Shown: positions 1 to 7,745 of the stretch, in pieces | How the letters are laid out: the number at the start of each line of letters is the position of its first letter | How positions within the stretch are numbered: the first letter of the stretch is position 1 | Assembly: GCA_963793645.1 (NCBI GenBank) | Contig: CAWCAW010000002.1 | Coordinates: 54,617-118,616, forward strand | Origin: CAWCAW01 sp963793645 | GTDB taxonomy: Bacteria; Actinomycetota; Acidimicrobiia; Acidimicrobiales; UBA8190 | Direction: 5' to 3' | Length of the DNA: 64,000 nt | Notes under the pieces: model-generated | The model's input: the letters and a program-made list of their open reading frames with translations, nothing else | Database searches by the model: none | What the model was told of the DNA's origin: nothing | Translations under genes and position numbers: made by a program

Positions 1-224
1 TGGCCGCCCAAGACGATCTCGGCACCAAATGGACGCCCCGGTTCCTGCGCGTGAGCGAGGCGCTGCCCATCACGGCCACCTCCAAAGTCCTCGTCCGGGT
101 GCTGCGGGCCGAGGGCTGGAACTGCGCCGATCCCGTGTGGTGGAAGGCGGACATGCGCAACGACACGGGCTACCGCCTCCTTTCCGAGACCGATAAAGCC
201 GGCCTCGGAAACCCGCTCGACTGA
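1..224 (+). CDS. C-terminal end of an acyl-CoA synthetase (partial)
   Basis: The open frame enters from the left edge and stops at 222-224, giving 73 residues. The visible tail (FLRVSEALPITATSKVLVR, then a Trp/Asp/Pro-rich end) is the usual C-terminal subdomain of AMP-forming fatty-acyl or steroid-acyl CoA ligases, with the lysine of the TxTxK segment in the place of the catalytic lysine. Its job would be to adenylate a carboxylate and load CoA. The substrate cannot be inferred from this fragment, although the following genes concern steroid and lipid breakdown. Confidence 0.7.
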   Translation, partial: AAQDDLGTKWTPRFLRVSEALPITATSKVLVRVLRAEGWNCADPVWWKADMRNDTGYRLLSETDKAGLGNPLD

Positions 225-271
225 CCTGGTTTCCAACGAGGGCCGGAGCCGGACCTCGTAGGCTCCCGACC

Positions 272-1159
272 ATGGAGCACGACGTCGAGAACATGAGCGG
301 CAAGACGGTGGTGATCACCGGAGGCAACTCCGGCATTGGCAAGGCAACCGCGGTCGCCTTTGCCAAAGCCGGCGGACGCGTGGTCATCACCGCTCGCGAC
401 GCCGCCCGGGGCCAGCGGGCGGTGGCCGACATCTCGGCGGCGAGCGGCAGCCAGCATGTCGAGCTCGTCGTCTTCGATCTCTCCGACCTCGCCTCGGTGC
501 GCTCCGGTGCGGCGGAGATCTTGGAACGGTGTCCCCGCATCGACGTGCTCATCAACAATGCCGGCTTGGTGCTGTCGTACCGGCTCCTGTCCGTCGACGG
601 CTTCGAAGCCACCTTCGCCACCAACCACCTGGGACCGTTCCTCTTGACCGAGCTGTTGCTCGACCGGATAAAGGCCAGCGCTCCGGCGCGCATTGTCAAC
701 GTGGCGTCGACGGCCCACAAGGGGGCGCGTCGAGGGCTGAACTTTGACGATCTGCAGTTCGAACACGGCTACAGCGCCATGACCTCCTACAGCGCCAGCA
801 AGCTCGAAAACATCTACTTCACCACCGAGCTGGCCCGGCGCCTGTCCGGCACCGGCGTCACCGTGAACAGCCTGCACCCAGGCACGGTGCGCACCGGCTA
901 CGGCCGCGACGGGGACACCGGCGGTGCGTTGGGATTCGGGATCAAGATCGCTGCACCGTTCTTCCTCAGCCCCGAAAAAGGTGCCCGCACATCGGTCTAC
1001 CTGGCATCGTCTCCCGACGTCGCCACCGTGTCAGGGAAGTACTTCGCCAAGTGCAAGGCCCGCACGCCTTCGAAGGCGGCGCGCGACGAAGCTGCTGCTG
1101 CTCGGCTGTGGGAAGTGAGCGAGCGGCTCGTCGCCGAAGCGGCCGACACCACGGCCTGA
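272..1159 (+). CDS. Short-chain dehydrogenase/reductase (retinol dehydrogenase-like)
   Basis: A 295-residue NAD(P)-dependent SDR. The nucleotide-binding TGGNSGIG motif is at residues 16-23, an NNAG motif near 93-96, a catalytic Ser in VNVAS near 145 and the YSASK catalytic Tyr/Lys near 173-177. The length and the LHPGTVRTG segment fit the RDH/WWOX-like group of SDRs that act on hydrophobic alcohols or ketones. Neither the first ATG (272) nor an internal ATG (293) has a strong ribosome-binding site, so the start is uncertain. It follows the ligase fragment by 47 bases and converges on the MerR gene. Confidence 0.85.
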   Translation: MEHDVENMSGKTVVITGGNSGIGKATAVAFAKAGGRVVITARDAARGQRAVADISAASGSQHVELVVFDLSDLASVRSGAAEILERCPRIDVLINNAGLVLSYRLLSVDGFEATFATNHLGPFLLTELLLDRIKASAPARIVNVASTAHKGARRGLNFDDLQFEHGYSAMTSYSASKLENIYFTTELARRLSGTGVTVNSLHPGTVRTGYGRDGDTGGALGFGIKIAAPFFLSPEKGARTSVYLASSPDVATVSGKYFAKCKARTPSKAARDEAAAARLWEVSERLVAEAADTTA

Positions 1160-1161
1160 CG

Positions 1162-1626
1162 CTATGACGCCAGGTCGCTGAGCATCGTCGACGGGACGAC
1201 CCACAACAGCCGTCCCCGACGGGGCGACGACCAGCTGTCGAAAGCATCGGCCTCGTCGGCGTCGTCGGCGTCGGCTCCGGCTTCGGTCTCGAGACCACCA
1301 GCGCCGTCGCCCCTGTCAGCGACGGGCGGGACCGAGGAACCGAGCACGTCATCGAGTGTCATCCCGGCGTCGCGGGCTTCGAAGAGCCTGGCGATGGAAC
1401 CCAGGGAGAAACCGTCGCCCTGCAAGCGCAGCACCGTTGTCAGCCGGCGGCGGTGCTCCTCGCCGTAGTAGCCGGTGCGGCCCTGCACCCGGGGACCAGG
1501 AAGAAGCCCGAGGGTCTGCAAGGCCCGGATGTTGCGCGTCGTGGCGCCAGCCCGTCGGGCCAGCTCATCGACCGTGACCTCGTCGAGCGCCGGGCCCATC
1601 TCAACGTTCATGCTGGTCACGCCCAT
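1162..1626 (-). CDS. MerR-family transcriptional regulator
   Basis: About 154 residues. The N-terminal winged helix-turn-helix (VDELARRAGATTRNIRALQ, then the GRTGYY wing) is typical of MerR proteins. A second helical segment (FSLGSIARLFEARDAGMTLDDVL) would be the start of the dimerising coiled coil, and the acidic C-terminal tail shows no obvious metal-binding cysteines. I use ATG 1626, with GTG 1635 as an alternative. It is divergent from the MaoC gene and a dyad lies between them, so it probably controls that gene and itself. The inducer is unknown; an acyl-CoA or steroid intermediate is only a guess. Confidence 0.8.
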   Translation of the reverse strand: MGVTSMNVEMGPALDEVTVDELARRAGATTRNIRALQTLGLLPGPRVQGRTGYYGEEHRRRLTTVLRLQGDGFSLGSIARLFEARDAGMTLDDVLGSSVPPVADRGDGAGGLETEAGADADDADEADAFDSWSSPRRGRLLWVVPSTMLSDLAS

Positions 1627-1654
1627 GAGGCCCACCCTACCACAATACGACCAC

Positions 1655-1685
1655 TTGACTGTTACATCATTTTATGTAACATAAC
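1655..1685 (+). promoter_or_regulatory. MerR-type operator/promoter between merR and maoC
   Basis: A dyad with perfect 8-base arms (TGTTACAT / ATGTAACA, 1660-1681) lies between a -35-like TTGACT (1655-1660) and a -10-like CATAAC (1680-1685). The 19-base spacer is the elongated spacing known for MerR-activated promoters. A shorter-spaced alternative -10 is TAACAT (1677-1682). Either places transcription start at or next to the MaoC ATG (1690), so the mRNA is probably leaderless; no Shine-Dalgarno sequence is visible. Binding by the adjacent MerR protein is inferred. Confidence 0.55.
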
Positions 1686-1689
1686 TGCC

Positions 1690-2541
1690 ATGCCATTGAA
1701 CCTCGACGCCATCGGGTCGACAACGGAGCCGGTCCAGCGCTCCTGGACGTCGACCGACGCCATGCTCTACGCCCTCGGAGTCGGCGCCGGTGCGCCCGAC
1801 CCGGTCGGCTTCGAGCTCGAATACACGACCGAGAACTCCATCGACACCCCCCAAAGGGTCCTGCCCACCTTCGCCACCGTGGTGGGGGCGGGCGGGCCGT
1901 GGCGCGGTCTGCTGGGCACCTTCGACCTCGCCATGCTCCTGCACGCCGGCCAATCGGTCACCGTCTTCGGCCCCATCCCCACCGACGCCACGGTCAGCAC
2001 CACGAGCACCATCACCGGCATCTTCGACAAGGGGTCGGGTGCCCTGGTGGTTTCGGAATCGACCTCCATCGACGTCGCCTCGGGCCAGCCCCGCTTCTCG
2101 ATCACCACCAGTCTGTTCGTGCGCGGCGAAGGCGGCTTCGGCGGGGACCGCGGGCCGGCGGCCCCCGAGGGCTGGGCAGCCGGCGAGCCCGACGAGGTGA
2201 TCAGCTACACCACGCGCCCCGACCAGGCCCTGCTGTACCGGTTGTGCGGGGACCGCAACCCGCTGCACTCCGACCCCGCCTTCGCCAAACGAGCCGGCTT
2301 CGACCGCCCGATCCTCCATGGGCTGTGCACCTACGGCTTCACGGGTCGGGCCTTGCTCCACACGTTGTGCGCGTCGGACGCGGCGCGCGTCCGGTCCATC
2401 GACGGGCGCTTCTCCAAGCCGACGCTGCCCGGCGACACACTCACCGTCTCCATGTGGGTGAACGGCGCCACGGCGCGCTTTCGCACCACCAACCAACGCG
2501 GCGAGACCGTCATCGACGCCGGCACGTTCGTCTTCAGCTGA
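1690..2541 (+). CDS. MaoC-type enoyl-CoA hydratase (double hot-dog)
   Basis: 283 residues, the length of a two-domain (double hot-dog) R-specific enoyl-CoA hydratase of the hydratase-2 family. The C-terminal half holds the catalytic signature: an Asp and a His in GDRNPLHSDPAFAKRAGF, followed by the PILHGLCTYG segment. It would add water to a trans-2-enoyl-CoA in beta-oxidation. The ATG at 1690 lies directly behind the MerR-type dyad. An upstream extension of the same frame to 1453 runs through merR and is not credible. Close relatives are common in actinobacterial steroid and fatty acid clusters; the exact substrate is unknown. Confidence 0.85.
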   Translation: MPLNLDAIGSTTEPVQRSWTSTDAMLYALGVGAGAPDPVGFELEYTTENSIDTPQRVLPTFATVVGAGGPWRGLLGTFDLAMLLHAGQSVTVFGPIPTDATVSTTSTITGIFDKGSGALVVSESTSIDVASGQPRFSITTSLFVRGEGGFGGDRGPAAPEGWAAGEPDEVISYTTRPDQALLYRLCGDRNPLHSDPAFAKRAGFDRPILHGLCTYGFTGRALLHTLCASDAARVRSIDGRFSKPTLPGDTLTVSMWVNGATARFRTTNQRGETVIDAGTFVFS

Positions 2542-2584
2542 CCCGACCGGCTCGCATTCGCCTGAAGATGTTGAGCCTGAAGGC

Positions 2585-3783
2585 TCAGCGATCGATGCCC
2601 AGGACTAATCCGCTGGTGGGCACGCCGGTGCCGGCGGTGACCACGATGTGCTCCAGGCCCGCCACCTGATTCACCGAGGTGCCGCGCACCTGGCGCACGC
2701 CTTCGGCGATGCCGTTCATCCCGTGGATGTAGGCCTCACCGAGCTGCCCGCCGTGGGTGTTGATGGGCAGCGCCCCGCCGAGCTGGATGTTGCCGTCGCG
2801 CACGAAATCCTTGGCCTCGCCCACCGCGCAGAATCCGAGCTCCTCGAGCTGGTTCAACACGAATGGCGTGAAGTGGTCATAGAGCACCGCGCTCTGCATG
2901 TCGGCGGGCCCGAGCCCCGAGGTCTCCCACAGCTGGCGGGCCACCACCCCCATCTCAGGAAGGCGCGTCATGTCGTCGCGGTAATACGACGTCATCATGT
3001 CCTGTCCGGCTCCCGATCCCTGGGCGGCCGCCCGGATCACCGTGGGCGGCCGGCGCAGGCTGCGGGCCCGCTCGAGGCTCGTGACCACGATGGCCTGGCC
3101 GCCGTCGGACTCCTGGCAGCAATCCAGCAAACGCAGGGGCTCGACGATCCACCGTGACGCCTGGTGGTCCGCCAACGTGATGGGTTTCTCGTAGAACCAG
3201 GCGGCCGGGTTGGTGGCCGCATGGGCTCGATCGGCGACCGCCACGCGACCGAAGTCCTCGGTGGTGGCCCCCGTGGCGTGCATGTAGCGCCGGGCGAACA
3301 TGGCCACCCACGAGGCTGGGGTGACCAGCCCGGGTGGCGCGTACCAGGCGAAGTTGGCCGCCTCGGCGTTGGCAATGGGGGCACGGTCCTGTACGCCGGC
3401 GCCGAAGCGATTGCCCGAGCGCTCGTTGAAAGCCCGGTAACACACGACCACGTCGGCCACCCCGCACGAGACAGCCATGGCGGCTTGCTGCACGGTGGCG
3501 CACGCCGCCCCGCCGCCGTAGTAGATCCGCGAGAAGAACGTGAGATCCCCCATCCCCAGGGCGCGGGCGATCTCGATCTCGGGGTTGGTGTCCGATGCGA
3601 AGGTGGTGAGCCCGTCGACCTCTGACGGCGAGATGCCGGCGTCTTCGAGCGCGCTGGCTACCGCTTCGACGGCCAAGCGCAATTCGCTGCGGCCCGAAAT
3701 TCTTCGGAAAATTCCGTGGCGCCGATACCGCAGATGGCGGTGGTGCCGGCGAAGCCGTGATGTCGGGCCGACCTCGCACTCAC
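2585..3783 (-). CDS. ltp2: Ltp2-like thiolase-fold aldolase (frameshifted N-terminus)
   Basis: This is the last gene of the igr-like operon. Family knowledge: Ltp2 with the DUF35 domain of ChsH2 splits the hydrated C22 steroid-CoA by retro-aldol cleavage, giving propionyl-CoA and androstenedione. Residues from ISGRSELRLA to the end form an intact Ltp-type thiolase fold; tyrosines in VLYDHFTP and GEAYIHG sit where the family's catalytic tyrosine pair is expected. The natural start is GTG 3783, overlapping the ChsH1 stop (GTGA). That frame reads TTAICGIGATEFSEE and must shift near 3690-3700 to join the rest. One restored base gives about 399 residues, the normal family length. Confidence 0.8.
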
Positions 3784-4262
3784 GATGATGCTCCCCCCGA
3801 AGTGCCATCGTGAGGTGACTGGCACGGTAGCGACACCACCACGGTGCCGGTGACGTGATTGCCTCGGCTGTTGGCCCCTTGCACACTGATCTCCACGCGG
3901 CCGCGCCGCGGGGTCTTCCCGTCGCCGGCCATGTCGCTACGGCTGAGCACCTCGCCGGTGAAACGCATGGTGTCGCCCGGATAGTTGGGCGCACCGAGGC
4001 GGATGGACACCTTTTCGATCATCCCGCCGGGCCCGGTCCAGTCCGTGATGAACCGACCGACCAGTCCGTTGCTGGACAGGATGTTCATAAAGATGTCCTC
4101 CGAGCCGCGCTCATTGGCGAGCGCGGGATCGTGGTGCACGTCCTGGTAGTCGCGCGACGCGATGGCAGTGGCCACGATGAGCGTGCGGGTCAGGGGGATG
4201 TCGAGCGGGTCGATGGCGTCGCCCACCGCGACGTCCCCGTATAGGCGAGTAGTGCTTCGCAT
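3780..4262 (-). CDS. chsH1: ChsH1-like MaoC hydratase subunit
   Basis: 160 residues with one hot-dog fold. The segment SRDYQDVHHDPALANERG contains the Asp/His pair of MaoC hydratases. In Mycobacterium, ChsH1 pairs with ChsH2 to hydrate the unsaturated C22 steroid-CoA (3-oxopregna-4,17-diene-20-carboxyl-CoA). Assignment rests on its size, its place between the ChsE1-like and Ltp2-like genes and the presence of ChsH2 in the same operon. It starts 4 bases after the ChsE1 stop and overlaps the Ltp2 start by GTGA, so translation is probably coupled. The C-terminal tail is longer than in the roughly 129-residue mycobacterial protein. Confidence 0.8.
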   Translation of the reverse strand: MRSTTRLYGDVAVGDAIDPLDIPLTRTLIVATAIASRDYQDVHHDPALANERGSEDIFMNILSSNGLVGRFITDWTGPGGMIEKVSIRLGAPNYPGDTMRFTGEVLSRSDMAGDGKTPRRGRVEISVQGANSRGNHVTGTVVVSLPCQSPHDGTSGGASS

Positions 4263-4266
4263 GGGA

Positions 4267-5403
4267 TCAGCCCCCCGCCACGCTGGTGCGTTCGGCGGCG
4301 ATCAGACCACCCAAGCGAGCCAGTTGCGCGCTCGGGCCCTGGAGCATCAGTTCGATCTGTTTGCCCCACAAGAAGTAGCGGTGAATGGGGTAACTGACGT
4401 CAGCCCCGAGTCCACCGTGGAGGTGCTGGGTGGCGTGCACGACTCCTTGGCCACCTTCGGACGCCCACCACTTGGCCACCGCCACGGACTGGGCGGCGGG
4501 CCGGCCGGTGTCGAGGCGCCACGCCGCCAGCCACAAGGTGACCCGAATGGCCTCGGTGTCGATGTAGGCGTCAGCGGCGCGCAGCATGGTGCCTTGGAAC
4601 GTCGAAAGGGGCCGGCCGAACTGCTGACGCTCATTGAGATAGGTGGCGGCGCGCCCCACTGCCTCCTCGCATACCCCCAGCGACAGCGCGCACAGCCCCA
4701 CCAGGGCGCGCTCCAAGATCCACTCCAAAGCGGCGCCGCCGTCGGCAGGACCAGCCAGCACATCAGCGGCGTCCACCACTACGCCATCGAGATGCATATG
4801 GGGATGGACCTGATGATCGGTCGTCTCGGCTCGTTCCAACCTGACGCCGGCACTGGTGGGGTCGACCAGCACGACGATGGTGTCGTCACCGACAACGGCG
4901 GGTACCACCACCGCCGCGGCCAGGTGCGCCTGGGGCACCGCTTGGGTCACGCCATCGAGTCTCCAGCCCGATCCCTCAGCTCGAGCCACGATGGCGGGCC
5001 GATGGGTCGGACTGGCGGCCGCCTCGGTGAGCGCACCCGAGAGGCGGATGGTGCCGTCGACCACACCCGGCAACAGTCGCGCCTGGGCCGAGGGCGAGCC
5101 GAAACGCGACAGCGGCATGGCTCCGAGCACGGTGGTGGCCCACAGCGGGACCGGCGCCACCCGGCGCCCTTGGTGCTCGAGGACGAGACACGCCTCGGTG
5201 AGCCCGAGCCCCGACCCGCCATGGGCTTCGGGAACGGCCAGTCCCAACAGATTGGCGCCGGCCAAGGCGGCCCACAGCTCGGCGTCGAAACGCTCCGGCG
5301 TCGACTCGACCTCCTCGACACGTGTCGTGGTGGTCATGCCCCCGAACACGGTGGCAGCCGCCTCGGACACGGCCAGCTGTTCTTCGGTGAAGGCGAAGTC
5401 CAT
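4267..5403 (-). CDS. chsE1: ChsE1/FadE28-like acyl-CoA dehydrogenase subunit
   Basis: 378 residues of the shorter, divergent acyl-CoA dehydrogenase type (starts MDFAFTEEQLAVSEAAATVF, ends in ATQHLHGGLGADVSYPIHRY). Such proteins form alpha2beta2 heterotetramers with a FadE29-type partner, here the ChsE2-like gene of the same operon. The complex would oxidise 3-oxo-4-pregnene-20-carboxyl-CoA with FAD. The ATG at 5403 follows the ChsH2 stop directly. Gene order differs from the M. tuberculosis igr operon, where fadE28 and fadE29 are adjacent. Confidence 0.85.
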   Translation of the reverse strand: MDFAFTEEQLAVSEAAATVFGGMTTTTRVEEVESTPERFDAELWAALAGANLLGLAVPEAHGGSGLGLTEACLVLEHQGRRVAPVPLWATTVLGAMPLSRFGSPSAQARLLPGVVDGTIRLSGALTEAAASPTHRPAIVARAEGSGWRLDGVTQAVPQAHLAAAVVVPAVVGDDTIVVLVDPTSAGVRLERAETTDHQVHPHMHLDGVVVDAADVLAGPADGGAALEWILERALVGLCALSLGVCEEAVGRAATYLNERQQFGRPLSTFQGTMLRAADAYIDTEAIRVTLWLAAWRLDTGRPAAQSVAVAKWWASEGGQGVVHATQHLHGGLGADVSYPIHRYFLWGKQIELMLQGPSAQLARLGGLIAAERTSVAGG

Positions 5404-6420
5404 CTACTTCGCCCCGGGCCGGAACATGGGCAAGGTGAGCTCGTCGTCGACAGCCACCAGCTCGATGACGCCGGGCATGCCGATGGCAAGCTCGTCACCG
5501 GTGGCGCCGATGACATCGACCACCAACCGAGTGCCCTCCTCGAGCTCGACGGTGGCGATCGGCAAGGGATAGTCGAAGGAAGGCACCTGCGGGTGGTGCA
5601 CGACGACGAAGCTGAAGATGGTGGCGCGGCGGCTCGCCTCGACGGTGTCCCATTCGAATGAGCCGCAGGCCGCGCAGGCCGGACGCGGCGGGTGGCGCAG
5701 CATGGCGCACGCCCCACACCGCTGGATCAGGAGCTGGCCCGCTTGGGTGCCTTCGAAGAAGAACGCATTGTCCTGCGTGAGCGCCGGGCGGGGCCGCTTG
5801 GCACGAGGCGCGGCTGATGGCGCCGCCGTGGGCGCCGCCGTGGGCGCCGCCGTGGGCGCTGACGGGGCCTTGCCGGTGCCGGGGCGAAAGCGCAGGACGC
5901 GAAAGCGCATGGTGGCCACCGGGCCACCGTGCTGATCGGTGAAGTCCAACCGAGTGGTGACGAAGTGCCCTTCGCCCAGCCCGGTGTGCTTCTCCTCGGA
6001 GATGGACTCGATGATCGACGACACCGACACCAGGTCGCCGAGAACCAGAGGACGCATGTACTCCTGGTCGCAGTTGGTGGCCACGATCGAGGTGAATCCG
6101 GCGTCATCGAACAGGGCCCGCAGTTGATCGTGCGGCGCATCATCCACGGCGTTCTCGGCCCGCAGGCGCTCCGCTTCGGCGGTGGCCTTGTAGCCGCGCA
6201 TGATCCACGCCTGAAGCATGGTCGGCGGGGCGATGACACCGGCAAAGCCGTTGGTACGAGCGGCGTCGGCGTCGACGTAGACGGGGTTCTCGTCGCCCAT
6301 GGCCTCGACCCAGTGCCGGATCATGGCCTGGTTCACTTCATCGGGACCGGCGTGCGGCGATCCTTCGGACTGGCCTTCGAAGGCCCGCAGCTTGGCCAAC
6401 AGCGCGTCGGCGTCGCTCAT
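5404..6420 (-). CDS. chsH2: ChsH2-like protein: MaoC domain fused to DUF35/OB fold
   Basis: 338 residues in two domains. Residues about 1-165 are a hot-dog domain (GDENPVYVDADAARTNGF, then VIAPPTMLQAW) that pairs with ChsH1 as the steroid enoyl-CoA hydratase. Residues about 205-338 are a DUF35 unit: a zinc ribbon with two CxxC pairs (CGAC, CAAC) and an OB fold, the part known to bind and activate Ltp2. The linker is an Ala/Pro/Thr repeat encoded by a 12-base tandem repeat. It overlaps the ChsE2 stop by ATGA. This fusion is diagnostic for the cholesterol side-chain operon. Confidence 0.88.
   Translation of the reverse strand: MSDADALLAKLRAFEGQSEGSPHAGPDEVNQAMIRHWVEAMGDENPVYVDADAARTNGFAGVIAPPTMLQAWIMRGYKATAEAERLRAENAVDDAPHDQLRALFDDAGFTSIVATNCDQEYMRPLVLGDLVSVSSIIESISEEKHTGLGEGHFVTTRLDFTDQHGGPVATMRFRVLRFRPGTGKAPSAPTAAPTAAPTAAPSAAPRAKRPRPALTQDNAFFFEGTQAGQLLIQRCGACAMLRHPPRPACAACGSFEWDTVEASRRATIFSFVVVHHPQVPSFDYPLPIATVELEEGTRLVVDVIGATGDELAIGMPGVIELVAVDDELTLPMFRPGAK
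5819..5854. repeat. 12-bp tandem repeat (3 perfect copies) in the chsH2 linker
   Basis: Three identical copies of GGCGCCGCCGTG follow each other, then a degenerate fourth (to about 5863). On the minus strand they encode an Ala-Ala-Pro-Thr repeat between the hydratase and DUF35 domains. Being in frame, copy-number changes would lengthen or shorten the linker by four residues without breaking either domain. Confidence 0.9.
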
Positions 6421-7595
6421 CGCGCCCCTCGCTTCATGCCGAGGCCCGCCATAGCCACGATCTCGCGCTGCACCTCGTTCACCCCGCCACCGAAGGTGTT
6501 GATCTGGGCCCCCCGGGCGGCGCGTTCGAGACGGCCGCGCAGAGCCTCACCCGGTGATCCTCCCGACAGGTACCCACCCACACCGACGATGCCCAACAGG
6601 CGGCGGTAGATGTCCATGCTGCGCTCCACGCCGAACACCTTCACCGCTGAGGATTGGGCCGGATTGAGGGCGTCGTTGGTCAGCGCGCACGCCATGCGCC
6701 AATTCAGCATGCGCATGGCCTCGAGCTCAGCGACACAACGCGCCAGATCGGCTTGTACCCAGGGCAGGTCGATTACGACCGTGCCGTCGGTGGTGGTACT
6801 GGCCGCCGCCCAGGCCGCCACTTCATCGCACAGCTGGCCGGCAAAGCCACTCCACGCCGCCAGTCCGACCCGCTCGTGGTTGAGCTGGTTGGTGATCATG
6901 CGCCAACCTTCGTTCTCGGCGCCGACCCGGTTGGTCACCGGCACGCGCACGTCGCTGTAATACGTGGCGGTGGTGGTGGCCCCTCCCACCGTGACGATGG
7001 GGCTCCACGAGAAGCCGGCCACATCGGTGGGCACGCACAGGATCGAGATGCCTTTGTGCTTGGGGGCATCGACATCGGTGCGCACCGCCAGCCAGATGTA
7101 GTCGGCCATGTCAGCGCCGCTGGTGAACACCTTGGCCCCGTTCACCACGTACTCGTCGCCGTCACGCACGGCTCGGGTGCGCAACGACGCCAAGTCGGTG
7201 CCGGCCTCGGGCTCGGTGTAACCGATGGCGAAGTTGATGTCGCCGGCGAGGATGGCGGGCAGGAAGAACAGCTTCTGCTCCTCGGTGCCGAATCGCATGA
7301 CGGTGGGGCCCACCGTGTTCACCGTGACGAAGGGAAACGGCGCCCCTGAGCGCCGGGTCTCGTCGAAGAAGATGTACTGGTCGGTGGCGGGACGCCCTTG
7401 GCCCCCGTACTCGACGGGCCAGCCGATGCCGAGCCAGCCGTCCTTGCCGATGCGGCGCACGATTTCGCGCCACAGCTCGCCGCCCTCACCGACGTCGCCG
7501 ATGCCCTCGCGCACCTCGTCGGTCAGCAGCTCGGCGAAGTACGCGCGCAGCTCGCGGCGCAGGGCCTGCTGCTCGGGGGTCTCCTCCAGATACAT
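6417..7595 (-). CDS. chsE2: ChsE2/FadE29-like acyl-CoA dehydrogenase subunit
   Basis: 392 residues, first gene of the igr-like operon. It has the long acyl-CoA dehydrogenase layout: helical N-terminus (TPEQQALRRELRAYFAELL), the FAIGYTEPEAGTDLASLRT FAD/substrate loop, the beta domain and a C-terminal GGGVNEVQREIV motif, as in FadE29. With the ChsE1-like subunit it would make the steroid C22 acyl-CoA dehydrogenase. I use ATG 7595 because MYLEETPEQ aligns with the family N-terminus; ATG 7610 is the alternative. A KstR-like box lies 38-51 bases upstream of 7610. It ends in an ATGA overlap with chsH2. Confidence 0.87.
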   Translation of the reverse strand: MYLEETPEQQALRRELRAYFAELLTDEVREGIGDVGEGGELWREIVRRIGKDGWLGIGWPVEYGGQGRPATDQYIFFDETRRSGAPFPFVTVNTVGPTVMRFGTEEQKLFFLPAILAGDINFAIGYTEPEAGTDLASLRTRAVRDGDEYVVNGAKVFTSGADMADYIWLAVRTDVDAPKHKGISILCVPTDVAGFSWSPIVTVGGATTTATYYSDVRVPVTNRVGAENEGWRMITNQLNHERVGLAAWSGFAGQLCDEVAAWAAASTTTDGTVVIDLPWVQADLARCVAELEAMRMLNWRMACALTNDALNPAQSSAVKVFGVERSMDIYRRLLGIVGVGGYLSGGSPGEALRGRLERAARGAQINTFGGGVNEVQREIVAMAGLGMKRGAR

Positions 7596-7647
7596 CGTTC
7601 GCCCACCCATGTCCGGTCCGGGCCGGTCATCACCGGTCCCGGCCTTT

Positions 7648-7661
7648 TGGAACTCGTTCTA
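7648..7661. promoter_or_regulatory. KstR-like operator 1 (chsE2 side)
   Basis: TGGAACTCGTTCTA matches the published KstR half-site pattern TNNAACNNGTTNNA at every fixed position. KstR is the TetR-family repressor of upper-pathway cholesterol genes in mycobacteria and rhodococci. The site is in the divergent region between the igr-like operon and the P450. Function is inferred; no kstR gene is in the window. Confidence 0.7.
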
Positions 7662-7704
7662 GTTTTTAGGCTACCAGCGACGGCGCCCCGGCGCCTATCA
7701 TGAC

Positions 7705-7718
7705 TGGAACACGTTCTG
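7705..7718. promoter_or_regulatory. KstR-like operator 2 (P450 side)
   Basis: TGGAACACGTTCTG matches TNNAACNNGTTNNA except at the last base and keeps a central GGAACACGTTCT dyad. It starts exactly 57 bases after operator 1. A -10-like TATCAT at 7696-7701 would start transcription inside this box, so a bound repressor would block the P450 promoter. Confidence 0.65.
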
Positions 7719-7745
7719 AAATTGCCGGCCGGAGAGTGGTGACCC

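Noticed and set aside
4162..5661. 499-residue plus-strand open frame opposite chsE1/chsH2
   Set aside because: It is the antisense shadow of well-recognised acyl-CoA dehydrogenase and ChsH2 genes, with Gly/Arg/His-rich sequence and no domain.
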